Shown: positions 16,328 to 25,432 of the stretch, in pieces
Layout: each line of letters opens with the position of its first letter
How positions within the stretch are numbered: position 1 is the first letter of the stretch
Assembly (NCBI GenBank): GCA_965205535.1
Contig: CBDBHH010000005.1
Span: forward strand, 496,001-560,000
Direction of reading: 5' to 3'
Origin: UBA8079 sp965205535
GTDB taxonomy: Bacteria; Pseudomonadota; Alphaproteobacteria; UBA6615
Length of the DNA: 64,000 nt
Notes under the pieces: model-generated
Databases searched by the model: none
Told to the model about the DNA's origin: nothing
The model's input: only the letters and a program-made list of their open reading frames with translations
Made by a program: the position numbers and the translations under genes

Positions 16328-18835
16328 TTGAGCGACTGGAACGGACATCCTCTAAGCGACGACGAAACGCGGGCCCCCGCGCATCTCGGTTTACGCCGGG
16401 TGGTCGCGCGCACGGCCATGTTCTGGGAACGAGCCTGGCCCGCACTTTGGCCCGCCGTCGGGGTCGCAGGACTGTTTCTCGCTCTTGCCCTCCTGGGCGG
16501 CCTGGCGGCATTGCCCGGCTGGGTCCACGGGCTGCTGCTTCTCGGGTTTGCCATAGTATTTGCCCTGCAGGTATGGCGCGGCGTCCGCCGCATTCACCCG
16601 CCGACGAGCGCTGAAGCGACGCGACGCCTGGAAACCGATTCCGACCTTCCCCACCGTCCGTTGACGGTGATCGAGGACAGACCGGCCATCGGTGTGATTG
16701 ACCCCGAAACCGACCGACTCTGGCGTTTACACCTGGCCCAAGCCGCAGCGGCGGCGCGCAACATCCAGCTGCGCTGGCCCCATCCGAACCTGGCGGGCCG
16801 CGACCCGTATGCCTTGCGGATCGCACTCGGCATGATGCTGGTCGTCGGCGTTTTCGCAGCCGGCGGAGATGCGAAAACCCGGCTGACACAGGCATTCACA
16901 CCCGACCTTCAGGGGTTGACGGATGGCTCCTCCGCCAGTCTGGAACTCTGGGTTACCCCGCCCGACTACACCGGCCTGCCGCCACGCCTGCTCGCGAGTG
17001 CCGACCCGAAAGCGACCGCCGACCTCAACGACGCTGGTGAAAGAGAAATCTCGATCCCCGTCGGCAGCTCTGTCCTGGCACAGGTCAGCCATGCGCGGCG
17101 TGTGCCGAGCCTGAGTATCGGTGAGGCGAGCCAGGAACTGATGTCGGTCTCGGAGACCGGCTGGCAGATCGAGGCCGTTCTCGGCGATATCGGCCCTCAA
17201 ACTCTGGGCGTGAGCGCGTCCGGGCGGACCATCGGCGAATGGCAGGTCAATGTTCTGCCGGATACCGTACCGGAGATCACTTTCGTCGATTCCCCCCAGG
17301 GAACCGCCAGCAATACCCTGCAACTCAGCTACGACGGCAAGGATGATCACGGAATCATCGAGGTCTCGGCCGAGATCACTTGGCCGGGCGTGGTCAGCAA
17401 TCAGTCGTTCCAGCCCGTCGCCATCGAACTGCCCCTGCCCCGCCCGGACGCGCGCAATGGCAGCGCCGTCAGCGTCCACGACCTGACCGAGCATCCGTGG
17501 GCGGGCCTCGAAGTCGATGTGCGCCTCACGGCGCGCGACGGCCTCGGGCAGACCAGCCACACCGACAGGCTTGCCGTGTTGCTACCGGAACGGAACTTCA
17601 ACCACCCGGTGGCACGTGAAATCATCGAGCAACGCCGTGTCCTGGCGCTGTCGCCCGACAACCGGCGCGAGGTTGCACGTTCTCTCCACAATATCGGCAG
17701 TTTCCCGCAGCGGTTTGGCAACGACGTCGTGGTCTTCCTGGCTTTGATGAGCGCCCGGTCACGGCTCGTCCACGGAAACCCGACAACCAACGTGACGCCG
17801 ATCCTTTCGCAACTCTGGGACACAGCACTTCGGCTGGAAGACGGGGCGCTTTCGCTCACACAACGCGAACTCGCCGAACTTCAGGAACAACTCCAGCAGG
17901 CGATCGAGGACGGCGCCAGCGACGAAGAAATCCAGGCCCTCATGGAGGAACTGCGAGAAGCGCTCGACCGTTATCTCCAAGCCCTCGCGCAGAATCTGTC
18001 CCAGGCGCTCGAAGGGATGGATCTGTCCCTGCTGCCCGAGGCCGGCGAAGAACTCGATGTTATCGACCAGGCGGCCATCCAGGAACTGCTTGAGCAGCTG
18101 GAACAGATGGCGCGCCTTGGAGACACACAAAGCGTCGAACAGCTCCTCGAACGCATGCAACAGATGCTCCAGGCCCTGCGCGACGCCCCCAACCAGCTGC
18201 AGCGACAATCCAATTCGCCCGCACAGGAAATGCTGCGCGATCTCCAGGACGTGGTGCAGCGCCAGCAGGAATTACAGGACGAAGTCTTCCAGCGAAATCA
18301 GCGCGGCGAACGCCTGTCGGAGGAAGAAGCCCAGCGCCTGCGCGAGGCGCAGAACGAAATCCGCCGCCGGCTCGGCGAGATGATGCGGCGACTGGGTGAG
18401 ATGGCTGAGCAGATCCCCGAAAATCTCGGCAATGCCGAGGATGCAATGGGCGACGCGGAGAGCGCGCTCGAGGGCGGCGACCTGCCGGGTGCGCTGGGCG
18501 ACCAGGCCCGCGCGCTGGCCGAACTGCAGCAGGGGGCACAGAGCATGGCGCTTCGAATGATGCGCCAGCCCGGCCAGGGCCAGGGGCCGGGACAGCAGCA
18601 GGGCGGCGTTGTGCAACCGGGCCAGGAAGGCTTCGATCCGCTGGGACGGCAGCTGACCGGAGAGGACCCGGACCAGCAAGGCAATGCCACAGATGGCACA
18701 GGACGAGGCATCGGCGACGGAGAAAAGGCGCTCCGGGCGCTCGAAATCTTTGATGAGTTGCGTCGTCGCGCCCTGGACCAGACGCGACCGACCCTGGAAA
18801 GAAACTATCTCGAACGGTTGCTACGCCGGTTCTAG
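16328..18835 (+). CDS. DUF4175 / TIGR02302-type large membrane protein
   Basis: An 835-residue protein typical of alphaproteobacteria, of unproven function. From the likely TTG start at 16328 (GGGG just upstream, no suitable ATG), residues about 41–60 and 66–85 form two membrane helices, and a third lies near residues 158–177. A large domain with Ig-like strand patterns follows, then a long Gln/Glu/Leu-rich coiled coil (about residues 500–740, for example ELQEQLQQAIEDGAS). The C-terminal 100 residues are Gly/Gln-rich and end in a basic ERNYLERLLRRF. The position after lysA is conserved. A longer frame overlapping lysA exists but has no good start signal. Confidence 0.8.
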   Translation: MSDWNGHPLSDDETRAPAHLGLRRVVARTAMFWERAWPALWPAVGVAGLFLALALLGGLAALPGWVHGLLLLGFAIVFALQVWRGVRRIHPPTSAEATRRLETDSDLPHRPLTVIEDRPAIGVIDPETDRLWRLHLAQAAAAARNIQLRWPHPNLAGRDPYALRIALGMMLVVGVFAAGGDAKTRLTQAFTPDLQGLTDGSSASLELWVTPPDYTGLPPRLLASADPKATADLNDAGEREISIPVGSSVLAQVSHARRVPSLSIGEASQELMSVSETGWQIEAVLGDIGPQTLGVSASGRTIGEWQVNVLPDTVPEITFVDSPQGTASNTLQLSYDGKDDHGIIEVSAEITWPGVVSNQSFQPVAIELPLPRPDARNGSAVSVHDLTEHPWAGLEVDVRLTARDGLGQTSHTDRLAVLLPERNFNHPVAREIIEQRRVLALSPDNRREVARSLHNIGSFPQRFGNDVVVFLALMSARSRLVHGNPTTNVTPILSQLWDTALRLEDGALSLTQRELAELQEQLQQAIEDGASDEEIQALMEELREALDRYLQALAQNLSQALEGMDLSLLPEAGEELDVIDQAAIQELLEQLEQMARLGDTQSVEQLLERMQQMLQALRDAPNQLQRQSNSPAQEMLRDLQDVVQRQQELQDEVFQRNQRGERLSEEEAQRLREAQNEIRRRLGEMMRRLGEMAEQIPENLGNAEDAMGDAESALEGGDLPGALGDQARALAELQQGAQSMALRMMRQPGQGQGPGQQQGGVVQPGQEGFDPLGRQLTGEDPDQQGNATDGTGRGIGDGEKALRALEIFDELRRRALDQTRPTLERNYLERLLRRF

Positions 18836-18871
18836 GGAGCGACCGGTCGCACGACCCGTCGCGCCGGACAA

Positions 18872-19252
18872 TCAGTGCGTTTGCTGATTGCGCTGTGACA
18901 TCGCGTCTTCCGCGGCATCACATATCTGCTTCAGACTAAACGGCTTGGCGATCACCTCGTGGATGAGTTCCTCGAGATTATGTGCCCGCTGCCGCTCGGC
19001 GGCATATCCGGTCATCATCAGGATCGCGGTCCTGGGATGTTCCTTGGCGACTTTCAGCGCCAATGCGATGCCGTCCATTCCCGGCATCACGATATCGGTG
19101 ATCAGCAGATCAAATTTCTCATCCATGCCCAACGCATCAAGCGCGTCGAGGCCGTCATTGGCCGTCGCCACGTCATGCCCGCCATGGGTCAGCGCACGGC
19201 GCACGAACTCGCGCACCGCACCGTCATCTTCAGCTATCAGAACTCGCGCCAT
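18872..19252 (-). CDS. cpdR: CpdR-like single-domain response regulator
   Basis: A 126-residue receiver-only protein. Acidic residues E8-D9-D10, phospho-acceptor Asp53 in LLITDIVMPGMDG, the Thr in LMMTGYA and Lys in IAKPFSL are all present. The sequence MARVLIAEDDGAVREFVRRAL and the KPFSLKQI end match CpdR, which in Caulobacter controls ClpXP-dependent turnover of CtrA and other cell-cycle factors according to its phosphorylation state. No kinase is adjacent; a CckA–ChpT relay would be expected elsewhere. GGTGGAGATGAA precedes the ATG. The downstream end converges on the DUF4175 gene. Confidence 0.88.
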   Translation of the reverse strand: MARVLIAEDDGAVREFVRRALTHGGHDVATANDGLDALDALGMDEKFDLLITDIVMPGMDGIALALKVAKEHPRTAILMMTGYAAERQRAHNLEELIHEVIAKPFSLKQICDAAEDAMSQRNQQTH

Positions 19253-19395
19253 TTCATCTCCACCCCATAATCCTCGCGGGCATTGCTCGCCCGCAAAGTC
19301 CTCCCCGACCTTGTCCGACGTCGCCATGGACAAGGGACTGGACCGTCTTTCACCAGGGCAGACCCCGCAACGGCGGAGGGAGTGACGATCACGTG

Positions 19396-20058
19396 TTAGG
19401 GATTTTCGTCGGGATTGGTAAACAAAACGCTAACGTTCGCCGCATTCGCCGGGACTTCTCCGGTTTGTGAGGTAAACGAAGCCCGTTCACCGGGGCCGAG
19501 ACGCGCGGTGTCGATTGTAAACGACCATGACTTGAGAGTGTTCTTGTCACCATCTGAAATCAGGACGTAGAGCACAGGAATATCGCGCGCGCCGTTGGAG
19601 ACGTTGATCACCTCGCCCTTCAGGGCAAGCATCCCGTCCTCCGCCGAAACATTGAACTCCACCTCCAGGCCTTCACCCGGTGGCGGGAAAGCGTCGATGC
19701 CAACGCTGGCGTAAATCGCCTCGGCCTGCGGGATGGCGAGTGCAATCGGCGCGCGGCCAAACCACAAAACTGCCAGGATCGCCACCAGCAGCACCGCCGA
19801 CACCACCCATGCCGTGCGCGCACCCCGACCCGAGCGCAATTGACGAAGTGCCGGCACATTGCGCCGGGTGCCGCGTGACTCCTCCTCGGGATCATACGGC
19901 GTCACTTCGATGGGAATCGGTGAATCCTCTTCCACTTCCGGCATCGATTCGTACCAGACATGGGCGCACTTGCCGCACTTCACGCGCCGTCCGTCGGGCG
20001 CAAGGTGCGCCGCGTCGATCGCAAACCGCGTATGGCAGTCAGGGCAACTCAGGATCAT
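19396..20058 (-). CDS. zinc-ribbon (MJ0042) and DUF3426 membrane protein
   Basis: A 220-residue protein. The N-terminal zinc ribbon uses two CxxC pairs, CPDC at residues 5–8 and CGKC near 28–31, and matches the MJ0042-type finger (TRFAIDAAHLAPDGRRVKC). A single transmembrane helix lies near residues 82–103 (VVSAVLLVAILAVLWFG). The C-terminal half is a DUF3426-like β domain (VSAEDGMLALKGEVINVSN). It is commonly found beside ftsEX in alphaproteobacteria; the exact role is unknown. Divergent from ftsE, with about 236 bp in between. Confidence 0.85.
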   Translation of the reverse strand: MILSCPDCHTRFAIDAAHLAPDGRRVKCGKCAHVWYESMPEVEEDSPIPIEVTPYDPEEESRGTRRNVPALRQLRSGRGARTAWVVSAVLLVAILAVLWFGRAPIALAIPQAEAIYASVGIDAFPPPGEGLEVEFNVSAEDGMLALKGEVINVSNGARDIPVLYVLISDGDKNTLKSWSFTIDTARLGPGERASFTSQTGEVPANAANVSVLFTNPDENP

Positions 20059-20294
20059 CGTTTGGTTATCGCCGTCGCAGGTAAATCAATTCTGAAGACC
20101 AAGTATAAACCATTCGGAGGCTCGGATCGCGAATCGGAATTTACGCGGCACGAATGACAAAGAGAAGCGTGCTGCGAGGTCTGTCCAATGGCTTTACCCC
20201 CGGGTTGCATCATGCCAACGTGATCGACGAGCAGGGCCGAGTCGAAATCTGCGTATTTCCCGGTCTCCCCCGCCCCAACCGGAGGCGCCTTTTC

Positions 20295-20999
20295 GTGTTG
20301 CGCTTCGAAAATGTCGGAATGCGCTACGGCATCGGGCCGGAGGTTCTGCGCGATATCAGCTTCTCGCTCGCACCGGGATCGTTTCACTTCCTGACCGGAT
20401 CCAGCGGTGCCGGCAAAACCACATTGCTGAAGCTGATGTATCTCGCCCTGCGTCCCACCCGGGGCCTGGTCCACCTGTTCGACAGGGACATTTCCGTGAC
20501 CCCGCGCGGCGACCTCCCGGCGCTGCGCCGCCGCGTGGGTGTGGTCTTTCAGGACTTCCGCCTGATCGATCATCTGACGGCCGTCGAGAACGTCGCGTTG
20601 CCGCTGCGCGTGAATGGGGGACAGCACGCCGAAATCGACACCCATGTACGCGAACTGCTGAGCTGGGTCGGACTGGGTGATCGTCTCGATGCCCGTCCAT
20701 CAACATTGTCCGGCGGCCAGCAGCAACGCGTTGCCATCGCGCGCGCCGTCATCAACCGCCCCCATCTGCTGCTCGCCGATGAACCGACCGGCAATGTCGA
20801 CGACCATATCGCGGTTCGTCTGATGCATCTGTTCGAGGAACTCAACAAGGCCGGCACGACCATCGTAATCGCGACCCACAACAAGGCGCTGCTCGAAGAA
20901 TTCGGCCACCCTGTACTCCAGCTCAACGATGGCGAACTTGCCGTCCGCCGCAAGCTTCCCTCGTCCGCGGCGACTTCTCCCGATGCGGATGCGACGTGA
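20295..20999 (+). CDS. ftsE: cell division ATP-binding protein FtsE
   Basis: A 234-residue ABC ATPase that with FtsX activates periplasmic peptidoglycan hydrolases at the septum. Walker A is TGSSGAGKTTLLK, the Q-loop is VFQDFRLIDH, the ABC signature LSGGQQQR, Walker B LLLADEPTGNVD and the switch His THNKALL. I chose GTG at 20295 because GGAGG lies nine bases upstream and the family N-terminus (LRFENVGMRYG) follows at once. An open frame reaches 47 codons further upstream, but those residues do not look like FtsE. The stop overlaps the ftsX start. Confidence 0.93.
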   Translation: MLRFENVGMRYGIGPEVLRDISFSLAPGSFHFLTGSSGAGKTTLLKLMYLALRPTRGLVHLFDRDISVTPRGDLPALRRRVGVVFQDFRLIDHLTAVENVALPLRVNGGQHAEIDTHVRELLSWVGLGDRLDARPSTLSGGQQQRVAIARAVINRPHLLLADEPTGNVDDHIAVRLMHLFEELNKAGTTIVIATHNKALLEEFGHPVLQLNDGELAVRRKLPSSAATSPDADAT

Positions 21000-21871
21000 T
21001 GCTGGGACGCCGGACCGATTTGCCGTTTGAGCGCGACCAGTCCACCCGGTTTCTCCCCTGGATTGTGGCGCTGATGGTTTTTCTCGGTGCATTGATGTTC
21101 GCCGGTGCATTGGTCGTCTCCGACACCATCGACAGCTGGGACAGCACCTTGACCGGACGGATGACAGTCCAGATTCCCCATGAATCGGCCACGGACACGG
21201 CCACGGAAACTTTGGTCACGATGCTCGCTGCGACGCCGGGCGTGAATGCGGTCCGGTCGGTCCCGACCGACGAAGCGCGCGCCCTTCTCATTCCCTGGCT
21301 CGGCGAGGAGGTTGTGGATTCGGGGCTCCCCATACCCTCATTAATCGACGTCGAACTGGTCGCCGGCGCGCGTCTCAATGCCAGTTTGCTCGCGGCCAGA
21401 TTATCCAAATCCGTACCCGGAACGACGGTGGATGACCATCGGGAATGGCTGTCCGCGCTCATAAATCTGGGCCGAGCCGCAGAAATACTCGCCTTTCTCA
21501 TCCTCGGGTTAATCGCTTCAGCCGCCGTCGTCGCCGTAATTTTCACGACGCGGAGTGGACTGGCGGTTCACGCCGCCATCATCGAACTTCTCCATCAGAT
21601 GGGCGCCCATGACACCTACATCGCGGGCCAGTTCCAGATACAGGCGATGCAGCTGTCACTGCGTGGCGGGATCGCCGGCGCCGTCGCGGCATCAGTTGTG
21701 CTCCTCACCTTCGCCTGGGTCGGACAGGGCATCGATGCAGCCTTCCTCCCGCCTGTCACGCTGTCCGTCGCCGAATGGATCGCGCTCCTGATCGTGCCCG
21801 CCGGTGCGGTCGCCATTGCCATGCTCACGGCACGACTGACTGTCCTGCGCGCGCTCGCGCGTATGCCGTAA
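20999..21871 (+). CDS. ftsX: cell division protein FtsX
   Basis: A 290-residue permease-like partner of FtsE. Hydrophobic segments lie near residues 20–40, 165–185, 215–240 and 262–282, with a large periplasmic loop after the first, the four-helix FtsX layout. The start codon overlaps the ftsE stop as TGATG, and the stop overlaps the next gene as TAATG, so three genes are tightly coupled. Sequence conservation is low, as usual in FtsX, and the assignment rests on topology and ftsE linkage. Confidence 0.88.
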   Translation: MLGRRTDLPFERDQSTRFLPWIVALMVFLGALMFAGALVVSDTIDSWDSTLTGRMTVQIPHESATDTATETLVTMLAATPGVNAVRSVPTDEARALLIPWLGEEVVDSGLPIPSLIDVELVAGARLNASLLAARLSKSVPGTTVDDHREWLSALINLGRAAEILAFLILGLIASAAVVAVIFTTRSGLAVHAAIIELLHQMGAHDTYIAGQFQIQAMQLSLRGGIAGAVAASVVLLTFAWVGQGIDAAFLPPVTLSVAEWIALLIVPAGAVAIAMLTARLTVLRALARMP

Positions 21872-22488
21872 TGGCCCGCAAGCCAAAACGTCGTTGGCGG
21901 CGGATTTTTCTCCCTTTCGGGTTGCTGATCATTGCCTGGATCATCGGCCTGTTTGTGTTCGTCGAACGCATCCCGGCGGTGGCCGGGGACCGGGATCGCG
22001 GCCTTCAAACCGATGCCATCGTCGTTCTGACCGGCGGGCGGGGCCGGGTCGAGCTGGGCACTGCATTGCTGGCGCGCTCGGCAGCGCAAAAAATGCTGAT
22101 CTCGGGGGTTGGCCCGAACGTCTCGCCGCGCGACGTAATCCCCCCCACACGGCTTGAATCCACCATCCTTGATTGCTGCGTCACCCTGGGGCGGGCGGCG
22201 CGCAACACCCGGGAGAATGCGGTCGAAACCGCCGGCTGGGTCGCGGCCAACGATATCGGCAGCCTGCGCCTCGTCACCGCCGACTTTCACATGCCCCGCA
22301 GTCTGCTCGAATTCCACTCCCGCCTGCCCCGGACCAAGATCGTGCCTGATCCGGTCAGGTCGGAGAATGTGCACCTGTCGCGTTGGTGGTTCTGGCCCGG
22401 CACGGCATTTCTGCTGGCCCGGGAATACAACAAGTATCTGGCCGCCCGGGTGCGTGTCTTCGCAACCCGCGTCGTGGACCGGGGTTAG
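21871..22488 (+). CDS. YdcF-family (DUF218) membrane-anchored protein
   Basis: A 205-residue protein with a basic N-terminus, one transmembrane helix (residues 13–32) and a DUF218/YdcF domain. Diagnostic segments are DAIVVLTGGRGRVELGTALL, MLISGVGP, the RNTRENAVETAGW motif and LVTADFHMPRS. The YdcF/ElyC/SanA group acts in envelope metabolism, and ElyC affects lipid-carrier use. Placement between ftsX and plsC supports an envelope role. Confidence 0.88.
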   Translation: MARKPKRRWRRIFLPFGLLIIAWIIGLFVFVERIPAVAGDRDRGLQTDAIVVLTGGRGRVELGTALLARSAAQKMLISGVGPNVSPRDVIPPTRLESTILDCCVTLGRAARNTRENAVETAGWVAANDIGSLRLVTADFHMPRSLLEFHSRLPRTKIVPDPVRSENVHLSRWWFWPGTAFLLAREYNKYLAARVRVFATRVVDRG

Positions 22489-22494
22489 ACCGGG

Positions 22495-23253
22495 ATGCGA
22501 CCCGTTCTGTTCACCATCCTGTTTTATGGCTGGACGACCCTGGCAGGGATCCTGGTTTTACCGCTCCTGCTCGGGCCGCCCCGACCGCTGATGGCCTATA
22601 GCCGGTTCTGGATTCGCGGCGCGCTCTGGCTGCTGCGAATCACCGTCGGGTTGTCGCATCGGGTCGTGGGGCGCGAAAACATTCCCATCGGCCCCGCTTT
22701 GTTCGCGGTCAAACATCAATCTGCATGGGACACACTGGCGATCAATCTGATCGTCAAAGACGCGGCCATCGTCCTGAAACGCGAGCTGACCTGGATCCCG
22801 CTGTTCGGCTGGTGCCTGCTCCGTACACGACAGATAGCCATTGATCGCGCGGGTGGCATGTCGGCCTTGCGCGGCATGGTCAAGGCTGCGCGCGCAGCGC
22901 TGTCCGACGGGCGCCACATCGTTATCTACCCCGAGGGAACCCGTGTGGCGCCGGGCTTGAAGCTGCCTTATCACGCCGGGGTATCTGCGCTCCATGGCGC
23001 GCTCGATGTGCCCGTTGTACCCGTCGCCCTGAACTCCGGCGTGTTTTGGCCACGGCGGTCGCTCAAGCTGCGACCCGGGGTCATCACAATCGAGTTTCTG
23101 CCCCCCTTGCCGGCCGATCTCACGCGGCGCGATTTCACCGAAACGCTTGAAACAGCGATAGAAGACGCCTCAGAACGGTTGTACCGGGAAACCCGTCCGA
23201 CAACCGTCCGACCGGACGAGGGTAAGGCTGTGGATAAAGTTGTGGACGACTGA
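22495..23253 (+). CDS. plsC: 1-acyl-sn-glycerol-3-phosphate acyltransferase
   Basis: A 252-residue PlsC-type acyltransferase that makes phosphatidic acid from lysophosphatidic acid at the inner membrane. The catalytic HX4D motif is KHQSAWD, and the substrate-binding motif is IVIYPEGTRVAPG. An N-terminal hydrophobic segment spans residues 5–25. It starts six bases after the ydcF-like gene. The last ~30 residues are charged and variable, and a perfect DnaA-box-like TGTGGATAA (23229–23237) lies inside the coding end. Confidence 0.92.
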   Translation: MRPVLFTILFYGWTTLAGILVLPLLLGPPRPLMAYSRFWIRGALWLLRITVGLSHRVVGRENIPIGPALFAVKHQSAWDTLAINLIVKDAAIVLKRELTWIPLFGWCLLRTRQIAIDRAGGMSALRGMVKAARAALSDGRHIVIYPEGTRVAPGLKLPYHAGVSALHGALDVPVVPVALNSGVFWPRRSLKLRPGVITIEFLPPLPADLTRRDFTETLETAIEDASERLYRETRPTTVRPDEGKAVDKVVDD

Positions 23254-23593
23254 CAGGCCACCGGGCCGCCAAGCGAATGGCTAATTGGTGGCGAGTAAAA
23301 ATCATCCTTTGCGAGAACCGGCGGGCGTTGTTGCACCAATATTCTCTGTTTATTTCAGTTATCTTTCACACCTGCCGCAATAGCACGCTCACTTTCCCTT
23401 TCGGCCGGACGCGAAACGACGACAAAATCGATGTTTTCCGCTTTGAAGATGACCGGGAATGTTGATTCACGTCTATCCGAACGCCGCCAACGAGACCCCA
23501 TCAGCCGACATTGCGGTTCTGTGGATAAACCGCCACCCGGCACTCCTCGTGAGACGGAACCGGTTGCAATAGTTCAGAATTAGCAAGTGCGAG
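23254..23593. other. intergenic stretch, 340 bp, no gene seen
   Basis: The plsC and chaC-like genes converge here. The segment is less GC-rich than its neighbours and has no open frame with coding character. It contains one perfect TGTGGATAA at 23520–23528, matching a DnaA box, in the same orientation as the one in the plsC end at 23229–23237. No terminator hairpin with a T-tract was found. Confidence 0.5.
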
Positions 23594-24241
23594 TTATACC
23601 GGCTCGCCGACAGCGTGCCGGGTCGCCAGCCGGTGCAAACGGCGCAGGGGCTGATCGGCAATCCCAAGTTCGTCGAGATGGCTCACCGTGTTGCTCAGAT
23701 ACTCGGTATTCGGTCCGCTGCGGCCATGTCCCTGCAAGATAAGACGCAATGCCTCGTCCTCGGAAAGCCGGCCGGCGTACTGAATGTGATTATGTGCCGC
23801 CGTGTAGGTGTGGGCCCTGACCGTCTTGCCGCCAATCCGGGCCGTCACCCAGCGCGGCATATACACCCGTGTCACCATTTCACGGCTGATCAGATACTCG
23901 ACCGCGGCTTCCGCATGTTCGACCGCGACCCTGTAGGCCACGCCGTTGCAACTGCCACCATTGTCGAGACCGAGCACCAGACCGGGCCGTTCCCGGGTAC
24001 CCCGGTAAACATGAGAATAGACGCAGAAGGAGCGGTGATAGCCATGAACTTGCGCGCGCGCGCGGTCAACAAACGGGAAATCAGGTCGCCACATCAGCGA
24101 GCCATAGCCGAAGATCCACAAATCCTCGCCCGGCGGATGGGTTGCCATGACCGCACGCAACGTCCAGTCCAGCTCATCCTCGGTCAGCTCGTACTGATCG
24201 GTCAGATGGGCGAGATCGGGCTGTTCTTTCACAATCGACAT
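23594..24241 (-). CDS. ChaC-like gamma-glutamylcyclotransferase
   Basis: A 215-residue member of the ChaC/GCG family, which cleaves glutathione to 5-oxoproline and Cys-Gly. The N-terminal β-barrel motif is LWIFGYGSLMWRPDFPF. Next come GYHRSFCVYSHVYRGT, RPGLVLGLDNGGSCNGVAYRV and the catalytic-Glu region LISREMVTRVYMPRWV. Start at 24241 agrees with the family; upstream extension overlaps the divergent DUF2125 gene. Cytoplasmic; monocistronic. Confidence 0.9.
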   Translation of the reverse strand: MSIVKEQPDLAHLTDQYELTEDELDWTLRAVMATHPPGEDLWIFGYGSLMWRPDFPFVDRARAQVHGYHRSFCVYSHVYRGTRERPGLVLGLDNGGSCNGVAYRVAVEHAEAAVEYLISREMVTRVYMPRWVTARIGGKTVRAHTYTAAHNHIQYAGRLSEDEALRLILQGHGRSGPNTEYLSNTVSHLDELGIADQPLRRLHRLATRHAVGEPV

Positions 24242-24356
24242 GGCGGCAGGACAAGTTCCGGTGCAGGACAGACAGACGAATTCACGCGGCACGCCTCGAC
24301 GCCGCTGCGAACCCCGACTAGGTTGATCGGCAAGCTTCTTAGGCAACTGGCTGCAT

Positions 24357-25424
24357 ATGATCCAGCGAAAGTATTTGATTCCCGTCGGTGTAATTGCCCT
24401 TCTGGTGACCATCTGGACAGTTGGCTGGTTCTGGTTCGCGCGGGAAATCCAGGCCGGGATGCAGGATTTCGCTGCCCAGAATGACGGTAATCCAGCCAGC
24501 ATTTCGTGGGACGGGGTGCATGTCTCTGGCTATCCGAACCGCCTGAACACCCATATCGCGCGACCCCGCGGCACCTGGTCGGGCCCGGACGGCGAACTCA
24601 GCTGGGCGGGTGCGGACGCGATCCTGGGCTTCTTCAAGGATGGGGGGCGCACGGTATCGTTCCGGGCCCCGGGCGCACATGATTTCACCCTGCGCACAAA
24701 CCGCGCGGAACGATCGATGGCCGCCCTCGCGCAAGGCTTACGCGGACGGCTGGATTTCGACGGCAACGGACAGGCAACGGGTCTGCGCGGGCTGGCGACA
24801 GATCTCGACATAAGGATTGATAACGAACCGACGACCACACTCGACCGTGCGGCATTTGACTGGTCTCAGACGAGCGCGAACCGTGGTGCCTCCGGCGACG
24901 AAATTCATCCCGATTCCACCGGCCACTCCCTGACATTCTCATTGTCGGGCGTGTCCCTGGCCTCTGCCGAACTGGACCCCAACCTCACGGGAACTCTCGG
25001 TCGCAATCTCGAGCGGCTGGCCGGTCAGCTGTCTGTCCGCGGCGAACTCGACCCAACCAATTTGTCGCCAGACGGCCTGACACGCTGGCGCGACGCGGGT
25101 GGAACCCTCGAAGTCGCGAACTTTTCACTTGTCTGGGGACCCCTGCAGATCGCCGGCGAGGGTACACTCGCTGTTGATGAAACCCTGCAACCCGTCGGCG
25201 CCTTCACAGCACAGGTTGCGGGTCTCGACCGGATCGTCGATCTGTTGGAGAAAACCGGTCGAATGCGCCCGCAACAGGCCGCAATTGCACGAATAGCTCT
25301 GGCCGTTCTGACCCGCGCATCGGCAACTGGCGGGGCGGCACAGGTGCCGGTCTCAATCCAGAACCAACAGGTGTCGATCGGACCGATTCCGCTGCTGCGG
25401 CTGCCGGCCATAGACTGGAACTAG
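24357..25424 (+). CDS. DUF2125 domain-containing exported protein
   Basis: A 355-residue protein with an N-terminal transmembrane/signal helix (residues 8–28, VGVIALLVTIWTVGWFWFA) and a periplasmic DUF2125 domain. The family motif region SWDGVHVSGYPNRLNTHIARP follows. The C-terminal end repeats β-strand patterns and closes on IGPIPLLRLPAIDWN. Function is unknown; the family is common in alphaproteobacteria. It converges on the tyrosine-pathway dehydrogenase gene, 8 bp between stops. Confidence 0.85.
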   Translation: MIQRKYLIPVGVIALLVTIWTVGWFWFAREIQAGMQDFAAQNDGNPASISWDGVHVSGYPNRLNTHIARPRGTWSGPDGELSWAGADAILGFFKDGGRTVSFRAPGAHDFTLRTNRAERSMAALAQGLRGRLDFDGNGQATGLRGLATDLDIRIDNEPTTTLDRAAFDWSQTSANRGASGDEIHPDSTGHSLTFSLSGVSLASAELDPNLTGTLGRNLERLAGQLSVRGELDPTNLSPDGLTRWRDAGGTLEVANFSLVWGPLQIAGEGTLAVDETLQPVGAFTAQVAGLDRIVDLLEKTGRMRPQQAAIARIALAVLTRASATGGAAQVPVSIQNQQVSIGPIPLLRLPAIDWN

Positions 25425-25432
25425 GAATCGGG

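Noticed and set aside
20154..20294. 47-codon N-terminal extension of FtsE
   Set aside because: The extra residues are unlike FtsE, while GTG 20295 has a good ribosome-binding site and the family N-terminus.
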